From the NCBI GenBank assembly GCA_001802865.1, contig MHAF01000098.1, positions 1 through 64,000 of the forward strand: a stretch of 64,000 nucleotides of DNA, given 5' to 3'. Origin of the DNA: Ignavibacteria bacterium RBG_16_34_14. GTDB taxonomy: Bacteria > Bacteroidota > Ignavibacteria > Ignavibacteriales > Ignavibacteriaceae. The notes beneath the pieces are model-generated. The model made no database searches, was not told where the DNA came from, and saw only the letters and a program-made list of their open reading frames with translations. Positions within the stretch are counted from its first letter, which is position 1; each line of letters opens with the position of its first letter. This document shows positions 1 through 10,641 of the stretch, in pieces. The position numbers and the translations under genes were made by a program.

Positions 1-1798
1 CGTCGGCAGATAAAGTTGGTATTCCATAATTTCTCCAGAACTCATCAGGATTTTTAAGATGTTTCATAAGTGCTTCGGCTTTCTCCTTATCTGCAACACC
101 GGCCCACAATGCTAGAAAGGCAATTATTTCTTTCCTTTTCAGATCATTCGGTTTATTAAAAGTAAAGGAATGATTCTTCATATCTATATGATAATAAAAC
201 CCGGTTTCAGGATCCCACATATATTTATTTATTAAATCTGTCCTCTCCTTTGCATCATTCAGCCATTTATCGGCTTCATCATTTAATCCTAATTCTTTTG
301 TAATTGATGCAAGTGCCTTAGCTTCGCTTACCAGCATAAGATTACAGTCTACCGCATCAAAATTTTTCGGATCGCCCACTTCATCCCATACAGCAACTCT
401 TCCATCCCTTACACATTCAAGTACAGCATTAGCACCCCATTCGCAGAGTCCGTCGTTGTCCTTATCACGATTACTTACGAAATAATCATAAAACTTTTTA
501 CCCGATTCATAAGCCTCTTCAAGAAATTTTTTATCTTTTGTTACTTTATAAATTTCCCAATTCTGCCAGTTAAACCATGGAGCAGATGATGTATATTCTC
601 CACTCTCCGGAATTGTTTCATTAAGGTAAGGACCTGTTCTATAATTAATATATCCATCCTTCCACTGACGCTCCATAAAAACACGTTGAGAATTCATTGC
701 GCCGACCGGATCCATAAAAGAATAGACAAGCATCGTGAGACTTTCATGAAAAACCTGCCCGCCATAACCCCAGCCCCATCTAGGTTCGCGTGAAAAGACG
801 TAGTAATTGAAGTTGCACTCGCCTTCTGGAGGAAGCATACATTGCCTGATTAAAGAAAATGCATTCCAGTAAAGTGCTTCGTGGTTTTTATTTTCAAATT
901 TTATTTTTGGGATTCTGCTATAAATTTTCTCATTTTCTTTTATGTATTTATCCAGATCTACTGCAAGCAGATCATGGCATTGTTTAATCAAAACATTTTC
1001 ATCTTTTTCGGTTTCTATTACACCTCTTATAATTCTAAGATTAGTTGTTTCTCCTGCTGGAATTTTAAAAGTTTTTTGAAGGGAAATAACATTTGCTTCT
1101 CTGGATAATTCTTTCTTTAAATGTTTTGATTTTACATCACTCAAAAAAATATAACCACTTGTATCCTTTTCGTCATCAAATAATTGATAACTTCCCCAGC
1201 TATCTGCTTTTTCATTAAGAATAAATACGTCCTTCAAATCTTCTTTGAACGGAATATTATGCTCTTTCATCCAGCCATCCGGAAATTCTTTATGCTGAAG
1301 AATGAACCCGTCATTCCCGCTGGTAATATTTATATTAGAAAATTCCTTTTGATCATTTTGAAGGAAAGGATAAATATCTAAGCTGATATCAATAGAATTT
1401 TCATTTTTGACCTTCACATTTTGGATTGCAATCCGGGAACTGAATACTAAAAAGAAATTTTCTACCTTAATGTTTTTGAATGGATAATAATAAAATCTCA
1501 CCAAATCACTATAGGATGCAGTAATGACCGGAAGCTGATAGTATTGAGATAATTTTGAAATAATCTTTCCATCCGACTTAAAAATCATTCCCCAGTTACC
1601 TGCTTGTTTTACTTCAAAGTTTACTCCTTTATCCGGATCGAACCAAACCATTTGGTAGGCTTCGTTAACAATATATTCCGACCTGTCTATTGCAGCCGCA
1701 TAAGTAGTATATATCGGATCGTCCTGCCTCATACTCAGATTAGATAAATATTGTGCATTTGATGTACACACAAATATGACGAATAAAAAAATTAGCAT
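1..1798 (-). CDS. GH63-like (alpha/alpha)6-barrel glycosidase, secreted; C-terminus runs off the window
   Basis: Manual reverse-strand translation from CAT at 1796-1798: MLIFLFVIFVCTSNAQYLSNLSMRQDDPIYTTYAAAIDRSEYIVNEAYQMVWFDP...; contains ALYWNAFSLIRQCMLPPEGEC and GWGYGGQVFHESLTM; colinear with 10642..13761. Missing from the ORF track because there is no stop inside the window. Confidence 0.85.
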   Translation of the reverse strand, partial: MLIFLFVIFVCTSNAQYLSNLSMRQDDPIYTTYAAAIDRSEYIVNEAYQMVWFDPDKGVNFEVKQAGNWGMIFKSDGKIISKLSQYYQLPVITASYSDLVRFYYYPFKNIKVENFFLVFSSRIAIQNVKVKNENSIDISLDIYPFLQNDQKEFSNINITSGNDGFILQHKEFPDGWMKEHNIPFKEDLKDVFILNEKADSWGSYQLFDDEKDTSGYIFLSDVKSKHLKKELSREANVISLQKTFKIPAGETTNLRIIRGVIETEKDENVLIKQCHDLLAVDLDKYIKENEKIYSRIPKIKFENKNHEALYWNAFSLIRQCMLPPEGECNFNYYVFSREPRWGWGYGGQVFHESLTMLVYSFMDPVGAMNSQRVFMERQWKDGYINYRTGPYLNETIPESGEYTSSAPWFNWQNWEIYKVTKDKKFLEEAYESGKKFYDYFVSNRDKDNDGLCEWGANAVLECVRDGRVAVWDEVGDPKNFDAVDCNLMLVSEAKALASITKELGLNDEADKWLNDAKERTDLINKYMWDPETGFYYHIDMKNHSFTFNKPNDLKRKEIIAFLALWAGVADKEKAEALMKHLKNPDEFWRNYGIPTLSAD

Positions 1799-1902
1799 AA
1801 AAAAAATTTTAACATATTATTATTTAATTAGAATTATTTCTCTCTAAAGGTATTAATAACTCAGATTATTATTGAGCTTTGATTCCCTTGCAATTTTATT
1901 TC

Positions 1903-4900
1903 TTATAAATGTATCGTTATAACCTTTCTTAAATATTTACTATCACTTTTTTCAAAAATCACTCTGATTGAATAAATGTTCTCTTCGGATGATATTAATT
2001 CACCGTTGTCAACCGAATTAATTATTTTATCTCCCATAACTACTTTTAATATCTCCTCACTTCCGGATTTTCCTTCAACTTCGACAGTATAGATATTATT
2101 CTTCAAATCTGAAGAAATAATTCTGAATCCTTCAGAAGCGTCGCCCGGTTTTGGATTTGGAACAACGGGAAGAACGCTTATTCCACCCGAATGATAAATT
2201 TCCACAAGCAATTCTTTCTCAAGCTCCAAAAATAAATTCAGATAAACATTCTGCTTGCTGATTAACGGTTCTGGTTTGTATTCATTATTCTTTAAGATAA
2301 TCTTAACGAATTCCATTCCTTGCATAAAGTAAGGAGAAAATTCAATCTTTAATTGCTTATCACCTGTATGACTAAAGTAATAGGAAGTCTTCTTATCCTT
2401 TCTCATCATCTTCACATTGACTAGATGAGATCCTACTTTAATGTTTTCAATTTGTACCGAATCCCAGTCTGGGGGAAAACGTGGAGCAAACATTAATGTA
2501 TTTTCTAATGCCGACGCTCTAAGCCCCAACATCCCTTCAAGAATTGGCTGCAAGACCATCGTCTCAGACCAGCACTGATGAGGGCAAACACCGGAAGGCA
2601 AATACTCCGATCCATTTAATACTTCCTCAACATATCCTCTTGCCCAGTTTTCATAAACTTTAAGATTATTCATAATATGTGAAAAGCCCTGCAGGTAATT
2701 CCCATACTGGTATTCTGCAAGCGCAGTCCAACCAGTAAACAGAGGCCAAACACTTCCGTAATGATAACCCCGAGGATTAAACAAAGGAGACTGGTCACTC
2801 AAAATTCTAACACCCCAGTTAGTACTGAAACCATTTCCAGCATACACATCGAGAACAGCAGCAGCTTTTTCTTTATCAGCCAGATTAAAATAAAGAGGAA
2901 CAGCGGGCAGAATTGTTCTTTCTTGATTGTATGTATTATCAGGAAGTTTTCCATAATTGAAAAAGTGTGTCTTCCCGTTCCAGAAATCATTATTTACAAT
3001 CTTCATTACATTTTCGAAATCTTTCCTGTATTTATTTGCTTCACTTTCAAATCCCAATACATCAGCAATATATTCTGCTTGTCCCAGAGCTGCAGCCCAA
3101 CATCCTGCTAAGTAGAAGGTTGTTTTTGCACCGTAAAGACTTCCACCTTCAATCCAACCGTGACCAACATTTGTATTTTCAATAAGACGATCACCATCCG
3201 TATCTGTTGTGTAAAGAAAGTCAATCGCTTTTTTGATATTACTCCAACTATCACGAATAAAATCAATATCTCCCGACCACCTTAAATAATGCCCGGCAAG
3301 AATAATGTACAATGGTGTTGCGTCGGCAGCATCATAATGTACTGCACCGCTTGTTGTTAATTCATGAAATATCTTTCCAGACAAATCTTGATACTTTTGA
3401 TAAAATTGCAGAACTTCTTTCACTTTTTGAAAATCTCCATAATCAGAGATAGCCATTCCGCTCCACTGTCCGTCACGACCAAAATACCATGCATAACCCG
3501 GACGTCCGCTGATTGGTTGAGCGCCATCCCATCCTTTGGCTGTAGTTGAATATCCTGCAACAAGAGATTTTCCAATGCCGGGTGTGTTTACAAAAAATTT
3601 ATCAGTTCCAACCATTGCCCATCGGTAACCTTCATTAAATGTTGCATCGGGAGTTGTAATTATTAAACCGTTTGAAAGAAACTCGCGATAGTATTTAGTA
3701 GAATTGAGGTAAATTTTTTCTGGATTGCTTATTGCTTCAGAGTAAGATGCTAATGCGGATTTTTCACCTTCATTTGTTCCTACAACGATAATATCCATAT
3801 TATCATTCATTCCCAGATCGAAAGTAAAAAGTGCGGCGACCTGGAATTTGTCTGTAGGTTGTCCTTCAAAAGTAGTATCGCTCTTTGTAAAATCCTCAAA
3901 TTGTCCAGATAATTTTGATACTGGTTTTTTATTTGATCCGATTATCATTACAAGTTCATCATTCTGAGCTTTAATTATAAAAGAATTTAATTGCTCGCAC
4001 CATCCATAAAATATCGAGTCCGAAGTGTTTTGTGAATATGGCCACATAAACCTCATATTACTTTTAAACCGGATTACCAGTTGTCCCGGATAAACTCCCC
4101 GGTATTCATAATGGATTACTCCAACAGGATTTTCTCTGTCGGTAGTTATAATTTCTTTAACAAAGGCTCGTACAAATCTGTAGGTTCTTGTAAATGATTC
4201 AGGACGAACCTCGATCTGAGGTATCTGATCATTGAACCAGTATATGGTGTCTCTATATGAAAACTTTACACCAACTTCATAATCTCTTAAAGTCATAAAA
4301 GGATGGCTCCATATTTCCTCAATTCCTCCTTTTTCTTTTCCCATTATCATCATTCGCTCTCCTGTAATATCAAAATTATTCTCTGAAGCAAATTGCGAAT
4401 TTATCGTCAACGACTCGAGATTTCGATTCCAGATGTTTGCCGGAGGAATAACAATATTTTCAGATAAGTAAGTAAAGGGTAAGATTTGGAAAGGATTATA
4501 ATTCCAATAACGTGGAATCTCATTAAGGTTATTGCCAGTTAAATATTCCAAACAATTTTTTGTGAAGAGTTCCAGATGCTGTTTGTTTTGATTTTCAGGT
4601 GAATAATAAGTATAAGATCCAACTGCAATTATTTTACCTTTACCTAAAACATATTCAAGCACAAGCTTTGAATCTTCTTTTAGAGTAATGTATGCCCAGT
4701 CAACTGCAGCTACTTTTCCATTTGGAATTGAGTTTTTAAAAAAACCAACCTGTCGGTTTAATTGATCTTTTAACGGAGCCCAAATGTATGCGCCCCCGTA
4801 TAAATTATGAAATATGGGATGAGATTTAAAAGAGTGAAGCCCTAATTTTCTTCCATAACCTTCATCAAAAGCTTCAACATAATTTATTTGAGGATTTGCA

Positions 4901-5289
4901 GATTCCAATCCAAGCGGAACAACCAATTTCATAGCATCCAGAGTCAACAATAAGTTCCCCCCCATCTCTATAAATTTTTTAATGGAACTGATTACCTGAG
5001 ATTCGGTTTCTTCATTAGAAAAATCAACCGAATCGGGACGGTGGAACCAGATTACATTTATATCATTTAAATGTTCCGGATCTGATTTAATTTCTGAAAA
5101 AGTAATTGATCGTGTGTATCTAAAATTTTTCTGAAGAAAGCTAAAAGCCGCAGCTAATTCCTGATTATATTGAAAGTTTTTATCTCTGGTTAAAAACCCG
5201 ACTTTTATATTGGAAATATCCTGTTGAGCAGATATCTCAACAGAAAAGAATTCCAATAGAAATAAAATCAAAGTAATTATTTTAATCAT
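1903..5289 (-). CDS. Secreted glycoside hydrolase with amylo-alpha-1,6-glucosidase/GDE_C-like barrel
   Basis: 1128 aa ORF, signal peptide; HYGSVWPLFTGWTALAEYQYGNY...GVCPHQCWSETMVLQPILEGMLGL motif region; N-terminal ThuA/GATase-like segment. Confidence 0.75.
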   Translation of the reverse strand: MIKIITLILFLLEFFSVEISAQQDISNIKVGFLTRDKNFQYNQELAAAFSFLQKNFRYTRSITFSEIKSDPEHLNDINVIWFHRPDSVDFSNEETESQVISSIKKFIEMGGNLLLTLDAMKLVVPLGLESANPQINYVEAFDEGYGRKLGLHSFKSHPIFHNLYGGAYIWAPLKDQLNRQVGFFKNSIPNGKVAAVDWAYITLKEDSKLVLEYVLGKGKIIAVGSYTYYSPENQNKQHLELFTKNCLEYLTGNNLNEIPRYWNYNPFQILPFTYLSENIVIPPANIWNRNLESLTINSQFASENNFDITGERMMIMGKEKGGIEEIWSHPFMTLRDYEVGVKFSYRDTIYWFNDQIPQIEVRPESFTRTYRFVRAFVKEIITTDRENPVGVIHYEYRGVYPGQLVIRFKSNMRFMWPYSQNTSDSIFYGWCEQLNSFIIKAQNDELVMIIGSNKKPVSKLSGQFEDFTKSDTTFEGQPTDKFQVAALFTFDLGMNDNMDIIVVGTNEGEKSALASYSEAISNPEKIYLNSTKYYREFLSNGLIITTPDATFNEGYRWAMVGTDKFFVNTPGIGKSLVAGYSTTAKGWDGAQPISGRPGYAWYFGRDGQWSGMAISDYGDFQKVKEVLQFYQKYQDLSGKIFHELTTSGAVHYDAADATPLYIILAGHYLRWSGDIDFIRDSWSNIKKAIDFLYTTDTDGDRLIENTNVGHGWIEGGSLYGAKTTFYLAGCWAAALGQAEYIADVLGFESEANKYRKDFENVMKIVNNDFWNGKTHFFNYGKLPDNTYNQERTILPAVPLYFNLADKEKAAAVLDVYAGNGFSTNWGVRILSDQSPLFNPRGYHYGSVWPLFTGWTALAEYQYGNYLQGFSHIMNNLKVYENWARGYVEEVLNGSEYLPSGVCPHQCWSETMVLQPILEGMLGLRASALENTLMFAPRFPPDWDSVQIENIKVGSHLVNVKMMRKDKKTSYYFSHTGDKQLKIEFSPYFMQGMEFVKIILKNNEYKPEPLISKQNVYLNLFLELEKELLVEIYHSGGISVLPVVPNPKPGDASEGFRIISSDLKNNIYTVEVEGKSGSEEILKVVMGDKIINSVDNGELISSEENIYSIRVIFEKSDSKYLRKVITIHL

Positions 5290-5340
5290 TATGCTTATTC
5301 TTTTTTCTCTCTATTCACCGTATTTATAAAGAAAACTTTT

Positions 5341-5646
5341 CTATCTATGATTATTCTTAAAAAGATTATCACCTTCGTGGGATGTAAGATCGGAGATTGC
5401 TTCAAAGATTTGCTGCTCATTCATCCAGGGATTAATTCTTTTTATTGCATCTTCCAAATTCTTCTTCATTAAAACCTGTGTAAAATCTTCACGCTGAGTT
5501 TCTGAAGGTGTTTGTCCGGGGCTCATTTCATCGCGGATCACTTTCCATTTTAATCCCGGCATAGATTCCAGTTGTTTCAGAAAAGGTTCTTCTACATGAT
5601 TTTTCTCATATAGTTTTAACTGAATTGAAGTTCTATCGCTTAGCAT
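5341..5646 (-). pseudogene. Truncated N-terminus of type I restriction endonuclease R subunit (HsdR-like)
   Basis: 101 aa: MLSDRTSIQLKLYEKNHVEEPFLKQLESMPGLKW...QTPSETQREDFTQVLMKKNLEDAIKRINPWMNEQQIFEAISDLTS; resembles HsdR N-termini but stops before the helicase/nuclease region. TAATG overlap with the upstream gene. Confidence 0.6.
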
Positions 5647-8600
5647 TATTTGCCAAATATTTTATTGATAAGTTTGTCAATTTCCTTAATTGAGATTGCT
5701 CCTTTTATTGTTCCATCAGCTAACTTCTGTGGCTTGTCTTCCGTGATTATTAAGGTTCCGTTTTTTCCCTTCCCTTGACTCCATGGGATTATCTCATTAT
5801 CCAAATACCATTTATATTTTTCTTCCCACCTTTCTTTATACTCTTTGTCATATAGCATGCCGCAGTGTTCCCAGTAATAAACCTCACTAGTGTCAGTATT
5901 TTCAACAGTAAAATCAGGGAGTTTTTCAACTTCTTTAATAACTAACTTCTTTTCATAAATGGGTTCAATACCCTTATCAATTAATCGTTGATATATTAGT
6001 AATTCGCTTTTAGAACGAAGCATTTGTCCATCGCTTGCTTGTTGGATAAGATTTTTCTCAAGAAAATGATTATCAATCTCGACTAATTCTGGCTTTACAA
6101 AAAGATTTGTAATTCTGCTTAAAGTATCGGAATGTATTGGAGAAGAAAGCTCTTTAATCTCTAATCTACTTCCTTGGTACAAAACAATTACTCTTTCTTT
6201 TTGCCTGGTCAAAGCAGTATAAAGCATTTCCCGTGTAAGTAAAAAACATGGGTTGGGAATGATTAAAAAGACTTTTTTAAACTCACTACCTTGCGATTTA
6301 TGTACTGTTAATGCATATGCTAACTCAAGAGGAGGATCACTTTCTTCTTTGAAATCTTTACTTACAAAAGTATAAACAAAACCCTTCTGAGAGTTGAATT
6401 CTATTTCTACAAATTGCGGTTGTCCTTTATAGCTTGCATTTCTACGTTTAAATTGTCCAGTTACTATTCCTATCTCACCATTAGCTAAATACTCTAATGA
6501 ATCTTCTTTAGGATAAACACTCTTTCTTGAATGATTGCCAAGGTTTATTACTTTATCTCCATAAACTATTTGTTCGATGCCTAATGGCTTGGGAATTTTT
6601 CGTTCTGTTTTTTCATAACCATTATTGTATTTAATTTTTCTTCCGACCGTTGCATCTTCAATAGTAGTTTTTCTAAATAATTGATGAATTTTTCTGTTCA
6701 ATGCTTTGACACCAAATGGTTTTTCACGAACAGGAGAAAGTATCTGCCAATTTTCAACAGCATTTACAGATGGTTCTATTTTAAAATAATTCGCATCTTT
6801 AGTAGAATTAAAATAATGCCCATCCGAAGATCCTATTTCAATATTGAATTTGTTTATGTCTTCAAGATTACCAAGATCCAATTCTTTAACTAACACTTCT
6901 TCAAATTTTTCTTCAAAATCAGATTCATTCTTCCAACTTACTAATCGTAAATATTCTGCTTCTTGATTGGTTAGTATTTCTTGAAATATCTTGTCAGCTC
7001 CGGGTTCCAATGGTTCTCCACTAAACCACTCTGCAAGTTGTACATCTTGACGTTTTGATCCTCCATGTCTACGCTTAATTGTAAGTTCAGCATATCCTTT
7101 AGAAACACGAGGGAAAAGAGTCTCAACATTATCAGGTTTAAGATGATGAATTATATCAACAAATGGACGCCCGGGTCCTATGGGAGGAAGTTGACGATGG
7201 TCTCCAACTAAAATAAATCTTTTGGCGGTTTTCAAGCAATCTAATGCAGTAGCTAGCATTTCTTCAGTCAACATTGAGGATTCATCTAGTATAACTGTTT
7301 CATAAACATCTGTACAACATTTTTTGGATAGCTTGTAACGCTGTGTGTCAGTATCGTACCTATCATAATCCTTAAGAAACTGAGCTAAAGTTTTCGCGTT
7401 AACTTCAATATCTTTAGCAATCTCTTCCATCCTTACTCTTGCTTTACCAGTAGGTGCAAGTAGTAAAACTCCATTTTGTTGAATCTCGGGCAAAGAAGCC
7501 AGTGTTGTCAGTAGAGTTGTTTTTCCAGTACCTGCCGGTCCAATAAGCACAGAAAATCTTGACTCTGCAATCTCTTTAAGAGCAACAGCCTTTTCTATCC
7601 TAGCTTTTTCTTCCTGTTCATCAATTTCTCCTTTAGTAACCTCATCAAGTCTCTTTTTAAGTTGATGTTGCAAATTTCCAGTTATTGAAAGACGTTCTGC
7701 TTTTATTCTATCATTTACTTTTTGTCTTATAATTGAACCACATTGTGATAGATGAAGAAGTTGATACGCAACTTCACCATTTTTCATTTCTTCAATTGAA
7801 ATGAAATCAGAAAAATTTTCTTCAGCAATCTCATAGTAATCGCTATTAATGTTACATTTTGGTTCAATTGAGAGAGAGCGAATTTGCTTAATCAATTCTT
7901 TTCGTGGAAGGAGAGTATGTCCTTGATAAGAAACTTTGGTCAATTGTTGTATTGTTAATGCACGAATCCTATCTGAATGTAATGGATCTTTATATAAAAT
8001 ATTCTGAGGAAGCAAGTCTTTAGGAATTTTTTTAATGAACATTCCCATATCTATGGTCTCAAAAGATACAGGTTCAGTCGTATAACGAGTAAGTTCATAT
8101 ATCAGATAAGGATTCTTGATAAGAGCTTCATCTTTTTCTGATATTCCCGCTTCTTCACGTTCTTCATTTACAAAGAGGATTGTAGCTTGTTCAACTGTTA
8201 GATCGAAACGACTTAGCAAATAAAGTAAATCAAGTTTTACGGATTTTCTTTCTAATAATTTTTTGTAAAGTTTTTTTGATTGTTCAGGAATCAATTCTGC
8301 TATTTCAGGAGAAAGGATACTTTTAGAATTATTTAATGCTTTTTCAAATACTTTCCAGGGATTATCATTTTCATTTTTTAGATTGTTAATTATTTCTGCT
8401 GCGATAAAATGTCCTTTTTCAATTCCAAATGCAGTTAATGCAGCTCCCATTCCTGGATAATGGCCTCGCAATTTTTCAATAGATATCAATTCATTATGTA
8501 TCCACCGAATAATTTTATTGTGATGTTTCCCGATGCCTAAATCTCTTGCCATTTCAATTGATTTCACACAAGCAAGTAACACCTGAATAGCTGAGTCATT

Positions 8601-9461
8601 TGTAACATGTTCGGAAGCATAAGAAAACTCAAATTGTTTTTCATTCGGAACAAGGACAGCTAATTGTGAAGGATCAAAGGCTGAATGCTCTTTTTGATAT
8701 TCAATCGCATCATGATAGGGCAAAAGAAATCCATCCTCAAAATTTGGTCGGACAGAATGAAGTATCATATATTCCCAATAAGCGGCACTAAATTTTTTGT
8801 TTGAACCTTCATATTTATCAGACTCAATAATGTCTTTTATTCTAGCAACACCAATTATGACTCTTCCGGAAGTTTCAACAAATGGAACCTGTTTAGCATA
8901 GAAAAAAACTAAAGATGATTCCTTCTTTAAATGTTCAAAAAAACAGTTAAGCAAGTTTTTCTGATTTGAATATTCCTGAACCCATTTATCTTTATCAGTT
9001 TTACCATTTTTATTCCAATCTAATTGGGGTTCATGATCAGGATCATATTCAAGATCATATTTATCAATTAATTCCTTTGTATTTCTTTTTGATAGCCAGT
9101 AGTATGGTACAGCAGCTGCTGAATATGCCGGAAAGTGTACTGTGGTTTCTTTTAGGTTTCCATGCGATCCGGGAGATGACACACTATAAGGATGAGTAAT
9201 TTTTCTATCGAATCCAAAATTAGCCATAAATGTTCCCCGTTCTGATACACAAACAGGAAAATGAGATTCCTCAAGATTCTTGATTGATTGATTAGCAAAA
9301 GATGATTCCTTTTCGTCATTCCTATTTTTAGAACAATTTTTTAATATTAAACAAGCTCCATTATTTTTAGGATCATTACATACGGTTCCATTCCAAGCAT
9401 TATCATGCCAAGGTACTCGAATGGACAAATGTCTAATTGGGTATATGGGGTTATGTTTCAT
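5646..9461 (-). CDS. RecD-like ATP-dependent DNA helicase with N-terminal domain of unknown function and C-terminal PD-(D/E)XK-like domain
   Basis: 1271 aa; Walker A GPAGTGKTTLL, LDESSML, GDHRQLPPIGPG, ALTVHKSQGSEF, LYTALTRQKE; C-terminus SKSELLIYQRL...LPDFTVEN...YYWEHCGML. Confidence 0.85.
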   Translation of the reverse strand: MKHNPIYPIRHLSIRVPWHDNAWNGTVCNDPKNNGACLILKNCSKNRNDEKESSFANQSIKNLEESHFPVCVSERGTFMANFGFDRKITHPYSVSSPGSHGNLKETTVHFPAYSAAAVPYYWLSKRNTKELIDKYDLEYDPDHEPQLDWNKNGKTDKDKWVQEYSNQKNLLNCFFEHLKKESSLVFFYAKQVPFVETSGRVIIGVARIKDIIESDKYEGSNKKFSAAYWEYMILHSVRPNFEDGFLLPYHDAIEYQKEHSAFDPSQLAVLVPNEKQFEFSYASEHVTNDSAIQVLLACVKSIEMARDLGIGKHHNKIIRWIHNELISIEKLRGHYPGMGAALTAFGIEKGHFIAAEIINNLKNENDNPWKVFEKALNNSKSILSPEIAELIPEQSKKLYKKLLERKSVKLDLLYLLSRFDLTVEQATILFVNEEREEAGISEKDEALIKNPYLIYELTRYTTEPVSFETIDMGMFIKKIPKDLLPQNILYKDPLHSDRIRALTIQQLTKVSYQGHTLLPRKELIKQIRSLSIEPKCNINSDYYEIAEENFSDFISIEEMKNGEVAYQLLHLSQCGSIIRQKVNDRIKAERLSITGNLQHQLKKRLDEVTKGEIDEQEEKARIEKAVALKEIAESRFSVLIGPAGTGKTTLLTTLASLPEIQQNGVLLLAPTGKARVRMEEIAKDIEVNAKTLAQFLKDYDRYDTDTQRYKLSKKCCTDVYETVILDESSMLTEEMLATALDCLKTAKRFILVGDHRQLPPIGPGRPFVDIIHHLKPDNVETLFPRVSKGYAELTIKRRHGGSKRQDVQLAEWFSGEPLEPGADKIFQEILTNQEAEYLRLVSWKNESDFEEKFEEVLVKELDLGNLEDINKFNIEIGSSDGHYFNSTKDANYFKIEPSVNAVENWQILSPVREKPFGVKALNRKIHQLFRKTTIEDATVGRKIKYNNGYEKTERKIPKPLGIEQIVYGDKVINLGNHSRKSVYPKEDSLEYLANGEIGIVTGQFKRRNASYKGQPQFVEIEFNSQKGFVYTFVSKDFKEESDPPLELAYALTVHKSQGSEFKKVFLIIPNPCFLLTREMLYTALTRQKERVIVLYQGSRLEIKELSSPIHSDTLSRITNLFVKPELVEIDNHFLEKNLIQQASDGQMLRSKSELLIYQRLIDKGIEPIYEKKLVIKEVEKLPDFTVENTDTSEVYYWEHCGMLYDKEYKERWEEKYKWYLDNEIIPWSQGKGKNGTLIITEDKPQKLADGTIKGAISIKEIDKLINKIFGK

Positions 9462-9605
9462 TTATTTTTTCCCTTTCTACTTTCACTCTTACCCTCCCGC
9501 TTAACAAATCCTGCGTTAAGCCGGTCTTGATTAAGTAGAGTTTGATAAAATATATAGTTTCTATTCCTTCACATTTATAACGAAAACTTTTTTATTAAGA
9601 AAAGA

Positions 9606-10625
9606 TCATTTTAACTTTTCACCATCTTCACTATACGAGTTAAAGTTAAAGACATACTCCCACCAGTTGTTTAGATGTCCATCTTCATTTATCCCGGCTG
9701 CTTTTGGAAGATGAGAAAACCACCATTTCAAATAATTTCTATGGTAGTCCGGTCCACCCCAGGTTTCACACGAAATAATACTTTTCTTACCAATTAGATC
9801 AGGATAATTCAACCAGTCATTTGCACTGCTTTCAACTTCCCGCGGGTTATTGTAATCATAATCTTTAGCCGCATTGGGGGGCCAATGGCAGGTTCCAACA
9901 GCAGCAATTCCGCTTGACTGAGCAAAGTTCGCAGCAAACCTTGCCCAATTTGTGGTAAGCTTATCAACTTCCCATCCGCCATAAAAATGTTCCATTGTCG
10001 CTTCGGTACGATGACACAAATCGTGCAGCATTTCAGCAACACCACGCTCGTAACTGAAGCCCATTATAGCGAATGCTTTGCTCGTTTTTATCTTTTCATA
10101 CACACCACCATTGATATAGAATGCACCGGGACCAGCCATTGCAGATTCCCAGAATCCCATAAATGGAGCACCAAATATCCAAAGCTCATCTATTTCATTA
10201 TTATCTATTTTTTCGATAATGTCATAATCATCTATTATCTTTGCATAATCTGAACCGTCAGGCTGATGACATGTTTCCCTGTTATTCCAGCACTCAAGGA
10301 ATGATTCCGGAGTGTAAACAAATCCATCCTCTTTAACCGGAAAAAGATCTTCATCAAGCCAATCAACTATTTTATAATTGATGTAACCACCGCTCACTTC
10401 TCTAACATTGTTAATGTATTCTTCAGCCAATTCTTTTGGATTATTCCAGTTAAGAGCTTCATTTAATCTTTTATTTTCCTTTTGAGGAATGAACGGATTG
10501 AAGTTAATTACCATCACTTTAACCGTTATTGGTTTATTTCCATATTCATACCCTTGTGCGCTAACAGAAACTATTGAGGAAACAAGTAGAAATAATGTTA
10601 AGATATTTTTATTTAATATTTTCAT
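9606..10625 (-). CDS. Secreted protein of uncharacterised ERGVAExLHxxxHR family, no T9SS tail
   Basis: 339 aa, signal peptide; YERGVAEMLHDLCHRTE; paralogous to the C-terminal half of 13758..15797. Confidence 0.7.
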   Translation of the reverse strand: MKILNKNILTLFLLVSSIVSVSAQGYEYGNKPITVKVMVINFNPFIPQKENKRLNEALNWNNPKELAEEYINNVREVSGGYINYKIVDWLDEDLFPVKEDGFVYTPESFLECWNNRETCHQPDGSDYAKIIDDYDIIEKIDNNEIDELWIFGAPFMGFWESAMAGPGAFYINGGVYEKIKTSKAFAIMGFSYERGVAEMLHDLCHRTEATMEHFYGGWEVDKLTTNWARFAANFAQSSGIAAVGTCHWPPNAAKDYDYNNPREVESSANDWLNYPDLIGKKSIISCETWGGPDYHRNYLKWWFSHLPKAAGINEDGHLNNWWEYVFNFNSYSEDGEKLK

Positions 10626-10641
10626 ACGCGGATCAGAAAAA

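Noticed and set aside
2761-3111. Plus-strand ORFs antisense to long minus-strand genes (e.g. 2761..3111, 20165..20488, 56308..56709)
   Set aside because: They overlap well-supported coding genes on the other strand, have no recognisable domains and look like shadow ORFs.
9499-9521. Integron attC-like arms GCTTAAC...GTTAAGC (RYYYAAC / GTTRRRY)
   Set aside because: Only 9 nt lie between the arms, far shorter than an attC site; no matching site at the other flank and no integrase. More likely a small hairpin.
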